The translations under genes and the position numbers were made by a program. From Gammaproteobacteria bacterium MOLA455 (GTDB lineage Bacteria > Pseudomonadota > Gammaproteobacteria > Pseudomonadales > Porticoccaceae), in assembly GCA_000511875.1 (NCBI GenBank), contig AZIN01000004.1, positions 406,949 to 448,904 of the forward strand: a DNA stretch of 41,956 nucleotides, read 5' to 3'. Position 1 is the stretch's first letter. Every line of letters starts with the position of its first letter. The notes below the pieces were generated by a model. That model did no database searches, was not told the origin of the DNA, and worked only from the letters and a program-made list of their open reading frames with translations. This document shows positions 1 to 9,284 of this stretch, one piece after another.

Positions 1-69
1 AGGCGCGCCCCTGCTAAGGGTGTATACGTTAATAGCGTATCGAGGGTTCGAATCCCTCCTTCTCCGCCA
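1..69 (+). tRNA. tRNA-Ser(GCU), 5' end cut by window start
   Basis: This is the 3' part of a serine tRNA reading AGC/AGU codons. The anticodon stem is 6-10/18-22, around the loop CTGCTAA at 11-17, with anticodon GCT at 13-15. A long variable arm follows (about 23-41), as expected for a class II tRNA. The T stem is 42-46/54-58 around TTCGAAT. The 3' acceptor strand is 59-65, with discriminator G66 and an encoded CCA at 67-69. The acceptor 5' strand and D arm lie before the window. The last 19 nt recur at 220-238 as part of a tandem duplication. Confidence 0.93.
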
Positions 70-76
70 AAAATAA

Positions 77-109
77 TCCCCCGTATCCTAGATACGGGGG
101 ATTTTTTTT
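77..109 (+). terminator. Rho-independent terminator of tRNA-Ser
   Basis: A perfect 11-bp stem (77-87 with 91-101) with a 3-nt CTA loop is followed by eight T residues (102-109). It starts 8 nt after the tRNA CCA, so it most likely ends the tRNA transcript. Confidence 0.9.
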
Positions 110-246
110 GCGTCGAAAGACGGCCGAGAACCCTAACCGGTTCGACAAAATGCGAATGCATTTTGGACGCCACAGGCGGTGCATTGCACTAATTAACAGG
201 CTTTAGCCTGTTAATTATCAATCCCTCCTTCTCCGCCAAAAATAAT

Positions 247-279
247 CCCCCCGTATCCTAGATACGGGGGATTTTTTTT
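247..279 (+). terminator. Duplicated copy of the tRNA-Ser terminator
   Basis: This is the second copy of the hairpin at 77-109. It has the same stem and CTA loop, one extra C at the 5' side, and the same T8 tract (272-279). It follows a tRNA 3' fragment only, so it probably acts as a backup terminator or is a by-product of the duplication. Confidence 0.7.
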
Positions 280-439
280 GCGTCGAAAGACGGCCGAGAA
301 CCCTAACCGGTTCAACAAAATGCGAATGCATTTTGGACGCCACAGGCGGTGCAAAGCACTAATTAGTAGGCTTTAGCCTGTTAATTGTCAGTCCCTTCTT
401 TAATGAATGATTTTGGAACCTGTTCGTCAACAGAGCAGC

Positions 440-2008
440 TTAGTTTATTTGCCTTTCTTGACTGTCCCAGTAAGGCGCTCGCAGCTCTCGCTTGAGGACT
501 TTTCCTGTTGGATTGCGCGGCAGGGCATCGGTGAAATCGACACTTTTTGGAACCTTATATCCGGCAATCTTCGTTTTCGCGTAGCCAATGATATCCTCCT
601 CGCTAACCGTCTCGCCAGATTTTAGTACGATAATCGCTTTGACCGCTTCACCCCACTTTTTATCAGGCACTCCAATAACAGCAACATCTGCGATTTCCGG
701 GAGATCAAAAAGGGCATTCTCCACTTCGGCTGGATAAACATTTTCTCCGCCAGAGACAATCATATCTTTGATTCGATCGTGAATAAAAAGATAGCCCTCT
801 TCATCCAAATAGCCTGCGTCGCCGGTATAGAACCAGCCGTCTTGAATGGCTTTCGCAGTAGCCTGGTCGTTTTTCCAGTAGCCTTTCATCAAGCTGCCAG
901 AGCGGTAGAGTATTTCACCCACTGTATTTGCCGGCACATCTTCGCCACTATGACCCAGTATACGCACTGCCGCAGTGGCCGCTGGTTTGCCGCAGGAGCG
1001 CAGTTTTCCTCTTGCTGGGTCATGGTCTTGGTGATCCAGGACAGTTCCAGCACCGGCAGTTTCTGTGAGGCCATAGACCTGACAAAATTGGCATTTAAAG
1101 ATCTCTGTCGCAGTTGATAGAACGTCTTGAGAAATCGGGCTTGCTCCGTAGAGAATCAGATCCAGATTGGAGAAGTCTCTGTCGCGAACTCCGGGAACTG
1201 AACTGAGAAACATAATTACTGCGGGCACAAAAAACACATATTTGATCCGGTGTTGCTCAAGAAGGTCGAGAATCAATACTGGGTCTATCTCCTTCACGAT
1301 AACGTTTTTCAGCCCTTGTGCTAATCCGATCAGACCAATATTCACTCCGGCAACATGGAAAATTGGCATAGCGACAAGGCTGGCTTCGCCATCAGTCCAG
1401 TCTCCCCAGCCACCGTTGGCCGCCTGGTCGAGCAGATCCAGATAATTACTGTTGGTCAGTTGGACGCCTTTTGGGTGACCAGTGGTACCGCTGGTGTACA
1501 GCTGGATAATATCAGCGTCTAAGTCGACCGGCAGCAGTGGGTCGCAATCCGACTGTCGATCTCGCCAATCGGTAAATGCTGCCCAGTTGTTGTCTCCATC
1601 GTCAATCGCAATGATCATGCGCAGGGATTTCAGAGAGGGAGCGATCTGCTCGATCACATCGTAAAATTCAGCGCCAACAAAGAGTACTTCCGCCTCAGCA
1701 TCGTTGAGCACATAGTCTATTTCTGGTCCGGCGAGCCGCCAGTTAACAGCCGTCATAACCAGGTTAGCCTTTGCGCTGCCACTCAGCACTTCAAAGTAGC
1801 AGTCGCTGTTTTTGCCGATATATCCGATGCGTGTTCCGGGGCTGCATCCTGCGGCAAGTAGTCCATTGGCTATCTGACTAGCACGACGATCGAGTTCGAG
1901 ATAGGTGGTTTCGCGGCCTTCAAAAAATTGAGCTATGCGCGTGCCATTGATGCGCGCTTGGTAGCGTGTGATTTCAGCAACGCAGCTGATTTCATGCAGT
2001 GGAATCAT
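440..2008 (-). CDS. Acyl-CoA synthetase (AMP-forming), class I adenylate-forming enzyme
   Basis: This enzyme is expected to activate a carboxylic acid to its acyl-AMP and then to the CoA thioester in the cytoplasm. The 522-aa length is normal for the family. The P-loop-like A3 motif TSGTTGHPKG is at about residues 172-181. Further on are YGLTETAG (A5), GDAGYLDEEG (A7) and DRIKDMIVSGGENVYP (A8). The A10 lysine is in NPTGK, about residue 503. Start: an AAGGGG ribosome site lies 6 nt before the ATG. The substrate cannot be read from the sequence; medium or long-chain fatty acid or an aromatic acid are all possible. It stands alone on the minus strand, separated from the next gene by a strong terminator. 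Confidence 0.9.
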   Translation of the reverse strand: MIPLHEISCVAEITRYQARINGTRIAQFFEGRETTYLELDRRASQIANGLLAAGCSPGTRIGYIGKNSDCYFEVLSGSAKANLVMTAVNWRLAGPEIDYVLNDAEAEVLFVGAEFYDVIEQIAPSLKSLRMIIAIDDGDNNWAAFTDWRDRQSDCDPLLPVDLDADIIQLYTSGTTGHPKGVQLTNSNYLDLLDQAANGGWGDWTDGEASLVAMPIFHVAGVNIGLIGLAQGLKNVIVKEIDPVLILDLLEQHRIKYVFFVPAVIMFLSSVPGVRDRDFSNLDLILYGASPISQDVLSTATEIFKCQFCQVYGLTETAGAGTVLDHQDHDPARGKLRSCGKPAATAAVRILGHSGEDVPANTVGEILYRSGSLMKGYWKNDQATAKAIQDGWFYTGDAGYLDEEGYLFIHDRIKDMIVSGGENVYPAEVENALFDLPEIADVAVIGVPDKKWGEAVKAIIVLKSGETVSEEDIIGYAKTKIAGYKVPKSVDFTDALPRNPTGKVLKRELRAPYWDSQERQIN

Positions 2009-2169
2009 TCTTAACCCCTTAATTTAAATAACCGCTCTGTGGCCGTTTTTAAACTTCAGTTTACTGATCTTAGCCCTGTGCGCAACAGTTATGGCCGCTA
2101 TTTAGCGGCGTGCAAAGCAGCTTTAGTTTGCCTCAGATTCCGTTCATCTCGAATTTAAGGGAGAGATAT

Positions 2170-2203
2170 CAAAAACCAAAAAGCCCCCTTAAAAGGGGGC
2201 TTT
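2170..2203 (-). terminator. Rho-independent terminator after the DUF3604 gene
   Basis: A perfect 11-bp stem (2180-2190 with 2193-2203) is followed, on the minus strand, by a T-rich run interrupted by GG. It sits 57 nt past the stop of the DUF3604 gene and before the acyl-CoA synthetase promoter region, so it separates the two transcripts. Confidence 0.85.
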
Positions 2204-2259
2204 CAGATTACAGTTTTTTAAACGCCTGTAACAAAAAGATGCTATCGGCCGAGGCTAAT

Positions 2260-4212
2260 TTACTCTCCTTGATACCAAATTGGCGAGGTCCAAGCCATCT
2301 CTCGAATAGCTTCAGGATAGGCTCCATTAGTGCAGACGTCAGGACGATCAGCCTCCGCCAATGCGGCGCAGTCATAGGTGTGCCAGCGGGCAGTTTCAGG
2401 CTCTACAGCACGGAGATAATAATAAGCTGACTGGCTAGCATCAAAGTTATCGTCGCTATACACCACGCAGAGGCTATCAGCACCGGTTTTTGCTTCGGCA
2501 ACAGTGATGACGTCATTGTGCATTTGACCTTCAGCGTCGATCCAACCCTTGATCAGGTGCAAGGCTACTAGTGGCTTACCATTTGGATCCTTAGCGGCAT
2601 AGGCCAATAGGCTAGGTACTTTGTCACTGTTCTCAGCTGCGACTAAATCAGCACCCATAGGCACACCAGAGGCGTAGGCTTGAGCAATCATATTAGGAGC
2701 ATCGCAGAGCCCTTGGTTAAGGTCCCAGCCAGCGAACAGGCGCGGTCGAATGCGTGGACCTGAGGTGCCAAATACCTCTTTGCGCAACATGGCGTCAAAA
2801 ATGCCGTCGCGAGTATTTTCCTTTGCCCAAACACCGGCTAAACCACCGGGGTTACCATCAATACCACTGGTTAGTAGGCCTGGCTTGAGTCGCTCAGTAG
2901 GAGTTGATTCACCGGTGACAGCACCAGTCCAGGCACTTTCAATAACCGCGCCGGGGGTACTTGAATGGGTGTCAGTGGCGGCAATGGTGCCGAGCTTAAC
3001 CGGATTTAAACCCATCGACTGTTCCTCCAGCAGACCCACCAATAAGCCTGAGCGCTGGAAGTCAGTAGGGTGGACACAGCCAGCACCGAGCATACCGTTG
3101 CTGCCGGTCTCGCCGGGTTGACATTCTGCAGTGACTTCAGATGCCTGACCCATAGTCAGATCGCCCTCGGTCAAGCTGCGGGTGACATAGGTTTTATCTT
3201 CGCCCATGCGTCGCACTGCTTCGATGTCACAGAGCTCGTCCGGAGCGCCAAAGACACTGCTCAGTCCATTGATACATTCGGAGCTGCCTTTGTGCTGGAA
3301 GATCTCCATTATTGGCTCGCGCTTGAGTCGCGCGGTGGCGTAGGCACGCTTGGCTTCAGTGGTATCTTCAAGCTGCATATAGGGCGCCATACGTCCGTTG
3401 GCCAGGTTAGAATTGTGAGGAATGGTTAGATAGTCGCAACCTTCGGCAATATCACAGACCGCGTCCAGTGCTGACCAGAGCTTGCTGTCGATAGGAGCAT
3501 CTATATAGCTGACCGGTTTGGCGGGCACATTGTTATCGCGAAAAATAACATTGCGATGATAGTTTGAGGTGCCAGGTGTGCCGGTGTACTCATAGGCGAT
3601 AAAACTAGTGAACTCGCAAGGCGCATTGGCTTTATTGGCCGCCAACTGAATATCCTGCCAAGGCGACTCGGCATAATCACTACACTGGCTGCCATCGGCG
3701 CCGCAGATCTCTTTAATTCGCTCCGGGGTCTCGGTGGTGATCACCGAGCCTAGCATAAGCATTCCCTGACGCTCATTGACGCGATAATTTTTACAGAAAG
3801 TAGTCGCATAGGCGGGTGAGCCTTCGGTGCGACACAGTGCCCGCTCGCCGAGAAATTCGCCGTGATCGGTGACTGCAAGAAAGTCCAATGGTCGGTCAAT
3901 CTTTACTGAGCCTAGGGGAACACCCTGCTTATCCACTGGGAAAAACGGTATGGCTTCACCGCGGGCATAGCGGTGAGCATCTGTAGGTGTGGTACCCAGG
4001 CTATTGGCTGCGGCGTCAAAGGAGTAGCTGGTATGAACATGTAGATCTCCAAATAGTGCAGTGCCATCGGCATTAAAATTGTCGCAGGTATCGGACTTAG
4101 CTGCGGCAACTGGGGTTGCTGCTTGCTCAATGCTGACTGTGGATGAGTCATCTGGTCCACTGCAAGCTGTGAGTAATAATATTCCTAGTGCTAAAGAGAT
4201 TTTGCTGCGCAT
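2260..4212 (-). CDS. DUF3604 family lipoprotein, putative PHP-like metallohydrolase
   Basis: This is a 650-aa exported protein. It has a lipoprotein signal with lipobox LTAC (Cys17), so it is probably anchored in a membrane. The DUF3604 family resembles PHP-domain metal-dependent hydrolases. Visible metal-ligand candidates are GDLHVHTSYS (His58, His60), AVTDHGE (Asp116, His117), TIPHNSN and a late ATDTHSSTPG motif. The substrate is unknown. The reading frame is open 17 codons further upstream, but the ATG at 4212 is chosen because the signal peptide starts there and GGA precedes it. It is the last gene of a same-strand run with the MAPEG and serine-hydrolase genes. Confidence 0.85.
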   Translation of the reverse strand: MRSKISLALGILLLTACSGPDDSSTVSIEQAATPVAAAKSDTCDNFNADGTALFGDLHVHTSYSFDAAANSLGTTPTDAHRYARGEAIPFFPVDKQGVPLGSVKIDRPLDFLAVTDHGEFLGERALCRTEGSPAYATTFCKNYRVNERQGMLMLGSVITTETPERIKEICGADGSQCSDYAESPWQDIQLAANKANAPCEFTSFIAYEYTGTPGTSNYHRNVIFRDNNVPAKPVSYIDAPIDSKLWSALDAVCDIAEGCDYLTIPHNSNLANGRMAPYMQLEDTTEAKRAYATARLKREPIMEIFQHKGSSECINGLSSVFGAPDELCDIEAVRRMGEDKTYVTRSLTEGDLTMGQASEVTAECQPGETGSNGMLGAGCVHPTDFQRSGLLVGLLEEQSMGLNPVKLGTIAATDTHSSTPGAVIESAWTGAVTGESTPTERLKPGLLTSGIDGNPGGLAGVWAKENTRDGIFDAMLRKEVFGTSGPRIRPRLFAGWDLNQGLCDAPNMIAQAYASGVPMGADLVAAENSDKVPSLLAYAAKDPNGKPLVALHLIKGWIDAEGQMHNDVITVAEAKTGADSLCVVYSDDNFDASQSAYYYLRAVEPETARWHTYDCAALAEADRPDVCTNGAYPEAIREMAWTSPIWYQGE

Positions 4213-4318
4213 AGTGTTTTTCCATTGGTGAATGAGCGTTGTTTGTGTCGTAACGCTTGGCACTTATTGTTGTAAAAAAAAATGGTTTTAAAGCTTGTTT
4301 TTAAAAGGTCAGGGCGAC

Positions 4319-4684
4319 TTAGACTAATTGCAGCGCCATATAGATCAGTGCAATCACAGAGCCGACCCAGCTAAGGCTGCGAAGCATGGCAAAGCCAAAG
4401 CTATAGCAAGCCAGATGAATCACACGCAGTGCCAACCAGGCGGTCGCAGCCTGAGTCATATCGACGCCCATAATCATTGATAAAAGTGCCAGGGTAAGAA
4501 AAATTGGCAGAGTTTCTTGAAGATTGGCGGCGGCGCGTTTGATCCGTTGAAAGGTCACCGAGGTTTCAACTTCTTCATCGCGGTTGGAGAGCAGGTAAGC
4601 GCTATTTTTTAAATTGACGGCCATAGGTAGCAGCCAGATTTGAAAGAGAGTCAGTGCTAGTACGTAGAGAATAATGTCGCTCAT
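4319..4684 (-). CDS. MAPEG family integral membrane protein
   Basis: This is a 121-aa membrane protein with about four hydrophobic segments (near residues 4-20, 58-74, 80-97 and 102-120). The loop after the first helix carries RxxEVETSVTFQRIKRAAAN and the second helix begins NLQETLPIF, the pattern of MAPEG (eicosanoid and glutathione metabolism) proteins. Bacterial members of this short type are mostly of unknown substrate; glutathione transferase or peroxidase activity is a family possibility only. It lies 106 nt from the DUF3604 gene and 54 nt from the serine-hydrolase gene on the same strand, so co-transcription is likely. Confidence 0.8.
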   Translation of the reverse strand: MSDIILYVLALTLFQIWLLPMAVNLKNSAYLLSNRDEEVETSVTFQRIKRAAANLQETLPIFLTLALLSMIMGVDMTQAATAWLALRVIHLACYSFGFAMLRSLSWVGSVIALIYMALQLV

Positions 4685-4738
4685 GGTATTACCTTTTTTT
4701 ATTATGGTTAAGAGTGTTTGTGGGCAAAGCGACCCCAG

Positions 4739-6142
4739 TTAGTCTGAGGCGATAATGGATTTTTTGACTCCATAGAGAAGCCTCTGGTGCACATAGTTAG
4801 ACCCGGCAGTTAAAGCTATGCCGCTCGGTAAAGAGCCAATTAGGCTAGATGCGCCGAAGTCACTTGCTGTAATGGTCATTTTCCGTTCATCGGAGGCATT
4901 TATAATCGGGGTGTAAAGGCTATTTCGCACCACCACAATATTGTTTTCAAAATCAATGCTGATGTACTGACCATCAAAGCCGGTGGTTGAAATCAGGGTG
5001 TTTGGTAGTGGATAAACCACGCCATCCTCTTGAACTTCAGGAAATATGCTCCAAAACTTCAGCCCGTAGCTAAATATTCCACCGCCTATTTCAGTCACCA
5101 CAGAATCGACGGTAATGTTTTTGATATCGTCCACGTAAGCACTGGGAATTACCTGCTCACTATCCCATAGGCCATTGTTCAGCAGTAACTGCCCAAATCT
5201 TGCAAAGTCACGTGGCGTCGCATCGAGACAGCAATAGGCTAGATAATTGCCATCCACCTGACTAGTGCCATCGTTGTCTCGCCACCATTGGGCTTGCATA
5301 CCGATCTTAGAAAACAGCTGCAGGTCGGCGTAAGTCTGCAGATCCTGGCCTGTGGCTCGGTAGAGAATTTCCCCCAGCACCATGGTGTCGCAATTAGAAT
5401 AGAGCCAGTAGCCGGACTGCCAGATTGCCCCAGTTGTATGCCAGGGCTGGTTGACGTTGGTGACTGCTAGTGGGCGATCAATACAGGCGGACATCTGATT
5501 GTTGGAGAAAATTAAATCACCTCCAGCGACGCCAGCATTGCTGCAGACGCCCAGACTTTGTCCGGCAATGTCATAACAAACTAGAGGCAGTCCAGAACGC
5601 ATATCCAAGAGATTGCGAATTGTGATTGCGGCTCTGTCATCCCCTTGCCACTCATCTATATAAGTCGAGGCCGGTTCCGAGAGTGATTCGATAAAACCCT
5701 GTTCAATGGCAATGGCGACCAACACACTGGTAAAGGATTTTGCGGTTGACCAGGAAGTTGCAAGGCTATCTCTATCGCGGGTGCCGTAGAGTGCTTGACT
5801 GTCGAGAGCAGTGGTTGCTGAGAGGTTGGCCGCCTCTGTTGGCAGAATGCCTCGGTAGCGCTCGTAGATCAGTTTATCGTCTTTGACTACCAGTGCGGCT
5901 TGAGTGTAGCTACCATCGACAAAAGCCTGATCAAAAGCCTGTCCTAATACAACAGAATCCATACCGACAGATTCAGGCGTGGCCTGTTGCCAGACGAAAG
6001 ATTGATCAACCTCTGGTGTTTCATCTGTCTCTGTGGCCAGACCTGCTGTTGCAGCCGGCTTGGATCCGCCGCCACAGGAAGCCAGTAGGATTAGAAAGAG
6101 ACTTAATGATAGCGACCTGACGAGAGCTTTAAACATTTTCAT
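4739..6142 (-). CDS. Serine hydrolase lipoprotein, class C beta-lactamase / esterase fold
   Basis: This is a 467-aa lipoprotein with the lipobox LLASC (Cys23). It has the catalytic motifs of class C beta-lactamases and related esterases or D-peptidases. The SxxK motif is Ser132-Thr-Ala-Lys135, and YSN is at 248-250. The third (KTG-type) motif is not obvious; a Gly-rich GFDG follows STT late in the protein. A true beta-lactamase is unlikely; an exported esterase or amidase fits better. The start at 6142 follows AGAGG with short spacing. An ATG two codons downstream (6136) and one eight codons upstream are alternatives. It is the first gene of the run leading into MAPEG and DUF3604. Confidence 0.82.
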   Translation of the reverse strand: MKMFKALVRSLSLSLFLILLASCGGGSKPAATAGLATETDETPEVDQSFVWQQATPESVGMDSVVLGQAFDQAFVDGSYTQAALVVKDDKLIYERYRGILPTEAANLSATTALDSQALYGTRDRDSLATSWSTAKSFTSVLVAIAIEQGFIESLSEPASTYIDEWQGDDRAAITIRNLLDMRSGLPLVCYDIAGQSLGVCSNAGVAGGDLIFSNNQMSACIDRPLAVTNVNQPWHTTGAIWQSGYWLYSNCDTMVLGEILYRATGQDLQTYADLQLFSKIGMQAQWWRDNDGTSQVDGNYLAYCCLDATPRDFARFGQLLLNNGLWDSEQVIPSAYVDDIKNITVDSVVTEIGGGIFSYGLKFWSIFPEVQEDGVVYPLPNTLISTTGFDGQYISIDFENNIVVVRNSLYTPIINASDERKMTITASDFGASSLIGSLPSGIALTAGSNYVHQRLLYGVKKSIIASD

Positions 6143-6301
6143 GTTTCCTCTACTTTTTATTTTCATATTCCAGCGGGATGATAGTAACGTCAAAAACGCG
6201 CCAGCGAAACTCCCACCTATGACCGGTGGGACTAAAATGGCTGCCCCGTTGGAGCTTGATTAAATGGTCGTCAGGCCTACTGTTTTTGATCAACTCGCCG
6301 G

Positions 6302-8032
6302 CTATAACGGCGCTGGCAGTCCTTCAAAAACAGTGCCCCAAATTTTGATATCTTTTATGTCTTTGGAATCAACCTGATAGGGGTCGGCCTCAAGAATTGT
6401 AAAATCGGCTTTTTTACCTGCGCGAATCGATCCAATCTCATCTTCCCAGCCCATTACCCATGCTGCATCGATGGTGATGGCGCGCAGACCTGCGTGGAGA
6501 CTGACTCGCTGATTGGCCCCGGTAAAATTGCCGTTAATGGTGACTCGGTTAACTGCCGCCGAAACCAGTGTCAGGGGTTCCAATGGTGCCATAGGGCTGT
6601 CGGAATGAAAGGCGAATGGCACGCCCAGCCGCTCAAGAGAACCCAGGCGCACCATCTGGCTGCCGCGATCGGCACCCAACCATTGATCGCTGTAAATATC
6701 ACTGAGCATATAGTGGTAGTAGGGATTGGCGGAGACCACTGCGCCGAGCTCGGCAAGCTGTCGGTTTTGATCCTCTGTGGTGTAGGCAAAATGTTCCAGC
6801 GCCAAACGGTGGTCGGCTTTAGGGGTGTTTTTTAGCAGAGTTTTTAGCAGATCAATTAAGACCTCGGCGCTGCCGTCGCCATTGGTGTGGGCATGAATCT
6901 GATAACCTGCATCCCAGAATGTCTGAGCCCATTGCTGGGAAACCTCAGCAGGCACCATCCAGACGCCCTCATGACCGTCGATATAGCCGGGGAATTTAAA
7001 CTGCGCCAGTCCACTGTAGATGGCCCCATCGATCATTAGTTTAAAGCGTCGATCAAACATCACTCTGTGGCTGTTTTGTGCTCGCCACTTGTCCACTTGC
7101 ACTAGAGCGTCTTCAATAGAGACGCCGCGGCCCATAAAGTCGGTAATAATCGGCGTCAGAATCAACCTTGCTGGGGCCTGAGCTGTTTCCACTGTATGGC
7201 GAATCAAGTCGATTTCTGCATCCGGATTGCCAAATATACCTGTGCCCATATCCAGAACTGTGGTGACACCGCCCTGGTGGACCATTTGAATGAAATTCTC
7301 CATGCCTTTAGCAAAGCGAGCTGGGTCAAACAGAAACGACATCTTTGGAATAAGCGCGTACATGCCATTCTCAAAGAAATGCCCTTTGCTCCAATCGGTT
7401 AGGGGGTTATCCGCGAGATCAGCCTGCTTTATATCGAGCATCGTCAGTGCCGCATCGTTGGCGATTATTTCATGGAAGGATCTGTGCCACAGCATGACCG
7501 GTTGATCCGGGAACAGGACACTGAGCTGCTCGCGAAACAGTTCTCCATGCCACAGGGGGTGATAGCCCCAGGTAATAAAGGGAACGCTTTCATCGTCGTG
7601 CTCTGCAACCAGCTGCTCTAGGCGCTTGATATAAGTCTCGGGGGTTTTGGCGCCGGGGAATTCTCCAGTGGGCAGGGACCAGTCATCCGGGGCAATAAAG
7701 GGAAACTGTGTCAGTACAGCTGGCAGGGAAGGATGCACATGAGGATCAATAAAGCCGGGCATTATTATTTTGTCCTCAAAACGACGGTCGATACGGGTGT
7801 CTTTTTGATCTGTCCAGCTACTCAGAGATGCCAGTGAACCCACTGCGACAATGCGACCATCTGCGACAGCCACGGCGGTGGCCTCGGGCAGGGCGGATTC
7901 CATGGTGATGATTTTCTTCGCGGTATAGACAACTAAAGCTTCTACAGAGTCGCTAGCCTTTTCATTGGCAGCACTCCAGGGAGCCGATACGATCAGCAGG
8001 CAGGCGGTCGCGAGATTGATGAGTGCGGTCAT
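6302..8032 (-). CDS. Exported amidohydrolase (YtcJ-like, amidohydrolase 3 family)
   Basis: This is a 576-aa metal-dependent hydrolase. It starts with a signal peptide ending near SAPWSAANEK. The amidohydrolase HxH motif is in FIDPHVHPSL (His98, His100). Further metal or active-site motifs are HAHTNGDGS, the LEHFAYT segment and FHSDSPMAPL. The C-terminal composite beta-domain is also present (GSIRAGKKADFTILEADPY). Such proteins hydrolyse amide or ester bonds; the substrate is unknown. The start at 8032 is preferred over one 28 codons upstream because the signal peptide begins there and GGGG lies 6 nt before it. It is transcribed divergently from frmA. Confidence 0.87.
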   Translation of the reverse strand: MTALINLATACLLIVSAPWSAANEKASDSVEALVVYTAKKIITMESALPEATAVAVADGRIVAVGSLASLSSWTDQKDTRIDRRFEDKIIMPGFIDPHVHPSLPAVLTQFPFIAPDDWSLPTGEFPGAKTPETYIKRLEQLVAEHDDESVPFITWGYHPLWHGELFREQLSVLFPDQPVMLWHRSFHEIIANDAALTMLDIKQADLADNPLTDWSKGHFFENGMYALIPKMSFLFDPARFAKGMENFIQMVHQGGVTTVLDMGTGIFGNPDAEIDLIRHTVETAQAPARLILTPIITDFMGRGVSIEDALVQVDKWRAQNSHRVMFDRRFKLMIDGAIYSGLAQFKFPGYIDGHEGVWMVPAEVSQQWAQTFWDAGYQIHAHTNGDGSAEVLIDLLKTLLKNTPKADHRLALEHFAYTTEDQNRQLAELGAVVSANPYYHYMLSDIYSDQWLGADRGSQMVRLGSLERLGVPFAFHSDSPMAPLEPLTLVSAAVNRVTINGNFTGANQRVSLHAGLRAITIDAAWVMGWEDEIGSIRAGKKADFTILEADPYQVDSKDIKDIKIWGTVFEGLPAPL

Positions 8033-8177
8033 GGTTACCCCGATGGTTATTTTTCTTATTGAGCAACGGTTATTTGATAGCCAAAATAGCGCCTTTTGTC
8101 CTAGTATGGCAACCAATAAAAGTAATCGAGCAACTTAATATCTAAGGCGCTCTTGAGACAATAGAAGGATTCAACGT

Positions 8178-9284
8178 ATGAAAACAAAGGCAGCAGTGGC
8201 ATTTGGCGCAGGTAAACCCTTAGAAATTGTCGAAGTGGATCTCGACGGACCACGTGCCGGCGAAGTGCTGGTTGAAATAAAAGCCACAGGTGTTTGCCAT
8301 ACGGATGCTTTTACTCTGTCCGGCGATGATCCCGAGGGTGCTTTCCCCGCGATCTTAGGCCACGAAGGTGCAGGTGTAGTGGTTGAAGTGGGTCCAGGGG
8401 TAACGAGCCTAAAACCCGGCGATCATGTGATCCCTCTGTATACCGCCGAGTGTCGCCAATGTGAGTATTGCCTAAACCCTAAAACCAATCTCTGCCAAGC
8501 GGTTAGGTCCACTCAGGGGCAGGGTGTAATGCCTGACGGTAGCAGCCGTTTTTCCTTCGAAGGCAAACCCATTCTGCACTACATGGGTTGCTCTACTTTC
8601 TCCAATTACACAGTCCTCCCGGAAATATCACTGGCCAAGGTGCGTAGAGACGCGCCCTTCGATAAGATCTGTTATATCGGCTGTGGTGTCACTACTGGTA
8701 TTGGTGCCGTAGCATTCACTATGAAAGTGGAAGCCGGTTCTACAGTAGCGGTGTTTGGTCTTGGCGGCATAGGTTTGAACGTCATACAGGGGGCCAAGAT
8801 GGTCGGCGCCACTCGCATTATTGGTATCGACTTAAACCCCGCCCGAGAAGGCTTGGGCAAGCAGTTTGGTATGACCGACTTTATCAACCCCAAAGACGTA
8901 GACAACGTAGTCGACCATATTATTCAGATGACCGGCGGCGGAGTGGATTACAGCTTTGAATGTATTGGTAACGTGGACGTGATGCGCCAAGCCCTAGAGT
9001 GCTGTCACAAAGGTTGGGGCGAAAGCTGCATTGTCGGCGTCGCCGGTGCTGGCAAGCAGATTACCACCAGACCATTTCAACTAGTTACCGGCCGCTCTTG
9101 GCGGGGAACTGCCTTTGGGGGTGCTCGGGGTCGCACCGATGTACCGCGCATTGTCGACTGGTATATGGATGGCAAGATCAATATTGATGATTTGATCACC
9201 CACAAAATGCCTCTCGACGATATCAACAAGGCCTTTGATTTGATGCACTCGGGCGAGAGCATTAGGTCGGTAGTAGAGTTTTAA
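8178..9284 (+). CDS. frmA: S-(hydroxymethyl)glutathione dehydrogenase (class III alcohol dehydrogenase)
   Basis: It oxidises S-hydroxymethylglutathione, the adduct of formaldehyde and glutathione, to S-formylglutathione with NAD+; the family also reduces S-nitrosoglutathione. At 368 aa it is full length. Catalytic zinc ligands are visible as Cys40, His62 and Cys169. The structural zinc site is Cys92, Cys95, Cys98 and Cys106. The Rossmann motif is GLGGIGL. The start follows AGAAGGA. It is the first gene of a seven-gene formaldehyde-to-CO2 operon, and its stop overlaps the frmB start by one base (TAATG). No frmR regulator is seen beside it. Confidence 0.97.
   Translation: MKTKAAVAFGAGKPLEIVEVDLDGPRAGEVLVEIKATGVCHTDAFTLSGDDPEGAFPAILGHEGAGVVVEVGPGVTSLKPGDHVIPLYTAECRQCEYCLNPKTNLCQAVRSTQGQGVMPDGSSRFSFEGKPILHYMGCSTFSNYTVLPEISLAKVRRDAPFDKICYIGCGVTTGIGAVAFTMKVEAGSTVAVFGLGGIGLNVIQGAKMVGATRIIGIDLNPAREGLGKQFGMTDFINPKDVDNVVDHIIQMTGGGVDYSFECIGNVDVMRQALECCHKGWGESCIVGVAGAGKQITTRPFQLVTGRSWRGTAFGGARGRTDVPRIVDWYMDGKINIDDLITHKMPLDDINKAFDLMHSGESIRSVVEF

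Larger units (their letters stand above)
51..401 (+). repeat. Tandem repeat of tRNA-Ser 3' end, terminator and palindromic tail
   Basis: Two head-to-tail units of about 169-170 bp (51-219 and 220-389) are nearly identical. A degenerate start of a third unit follows at about 390-401. Each unit begins with the last 19 nt of tRNA-Ser, then the terminator, then a tail with inverted repeats. In unit 1 these include 146-153/158-165 and a perfect 12-bp arm 191-202/205-216. In unit 2 the latter palindrome has two changes in its left arm. Units differ by few substitutions and one extra C in the unit-2 terminator. No integrase gene is visible nearby. Confidence 0.85.

Noticed and set aside
51-401. Integrated genomic island at tRNA-Ser
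   Set aside because: The duplicated tRNA 3' ends are only about 169 bp apart with no integrase or cargo between them; a mobile-island reading is not supported in this window.
4739-6142. Antibiotic-resistance beta-lactamase
   Set aside because: It has SxxK and YSN but is a lipoprotein without a clear KTG motif, which fits the esterase or peptidase relatives better.
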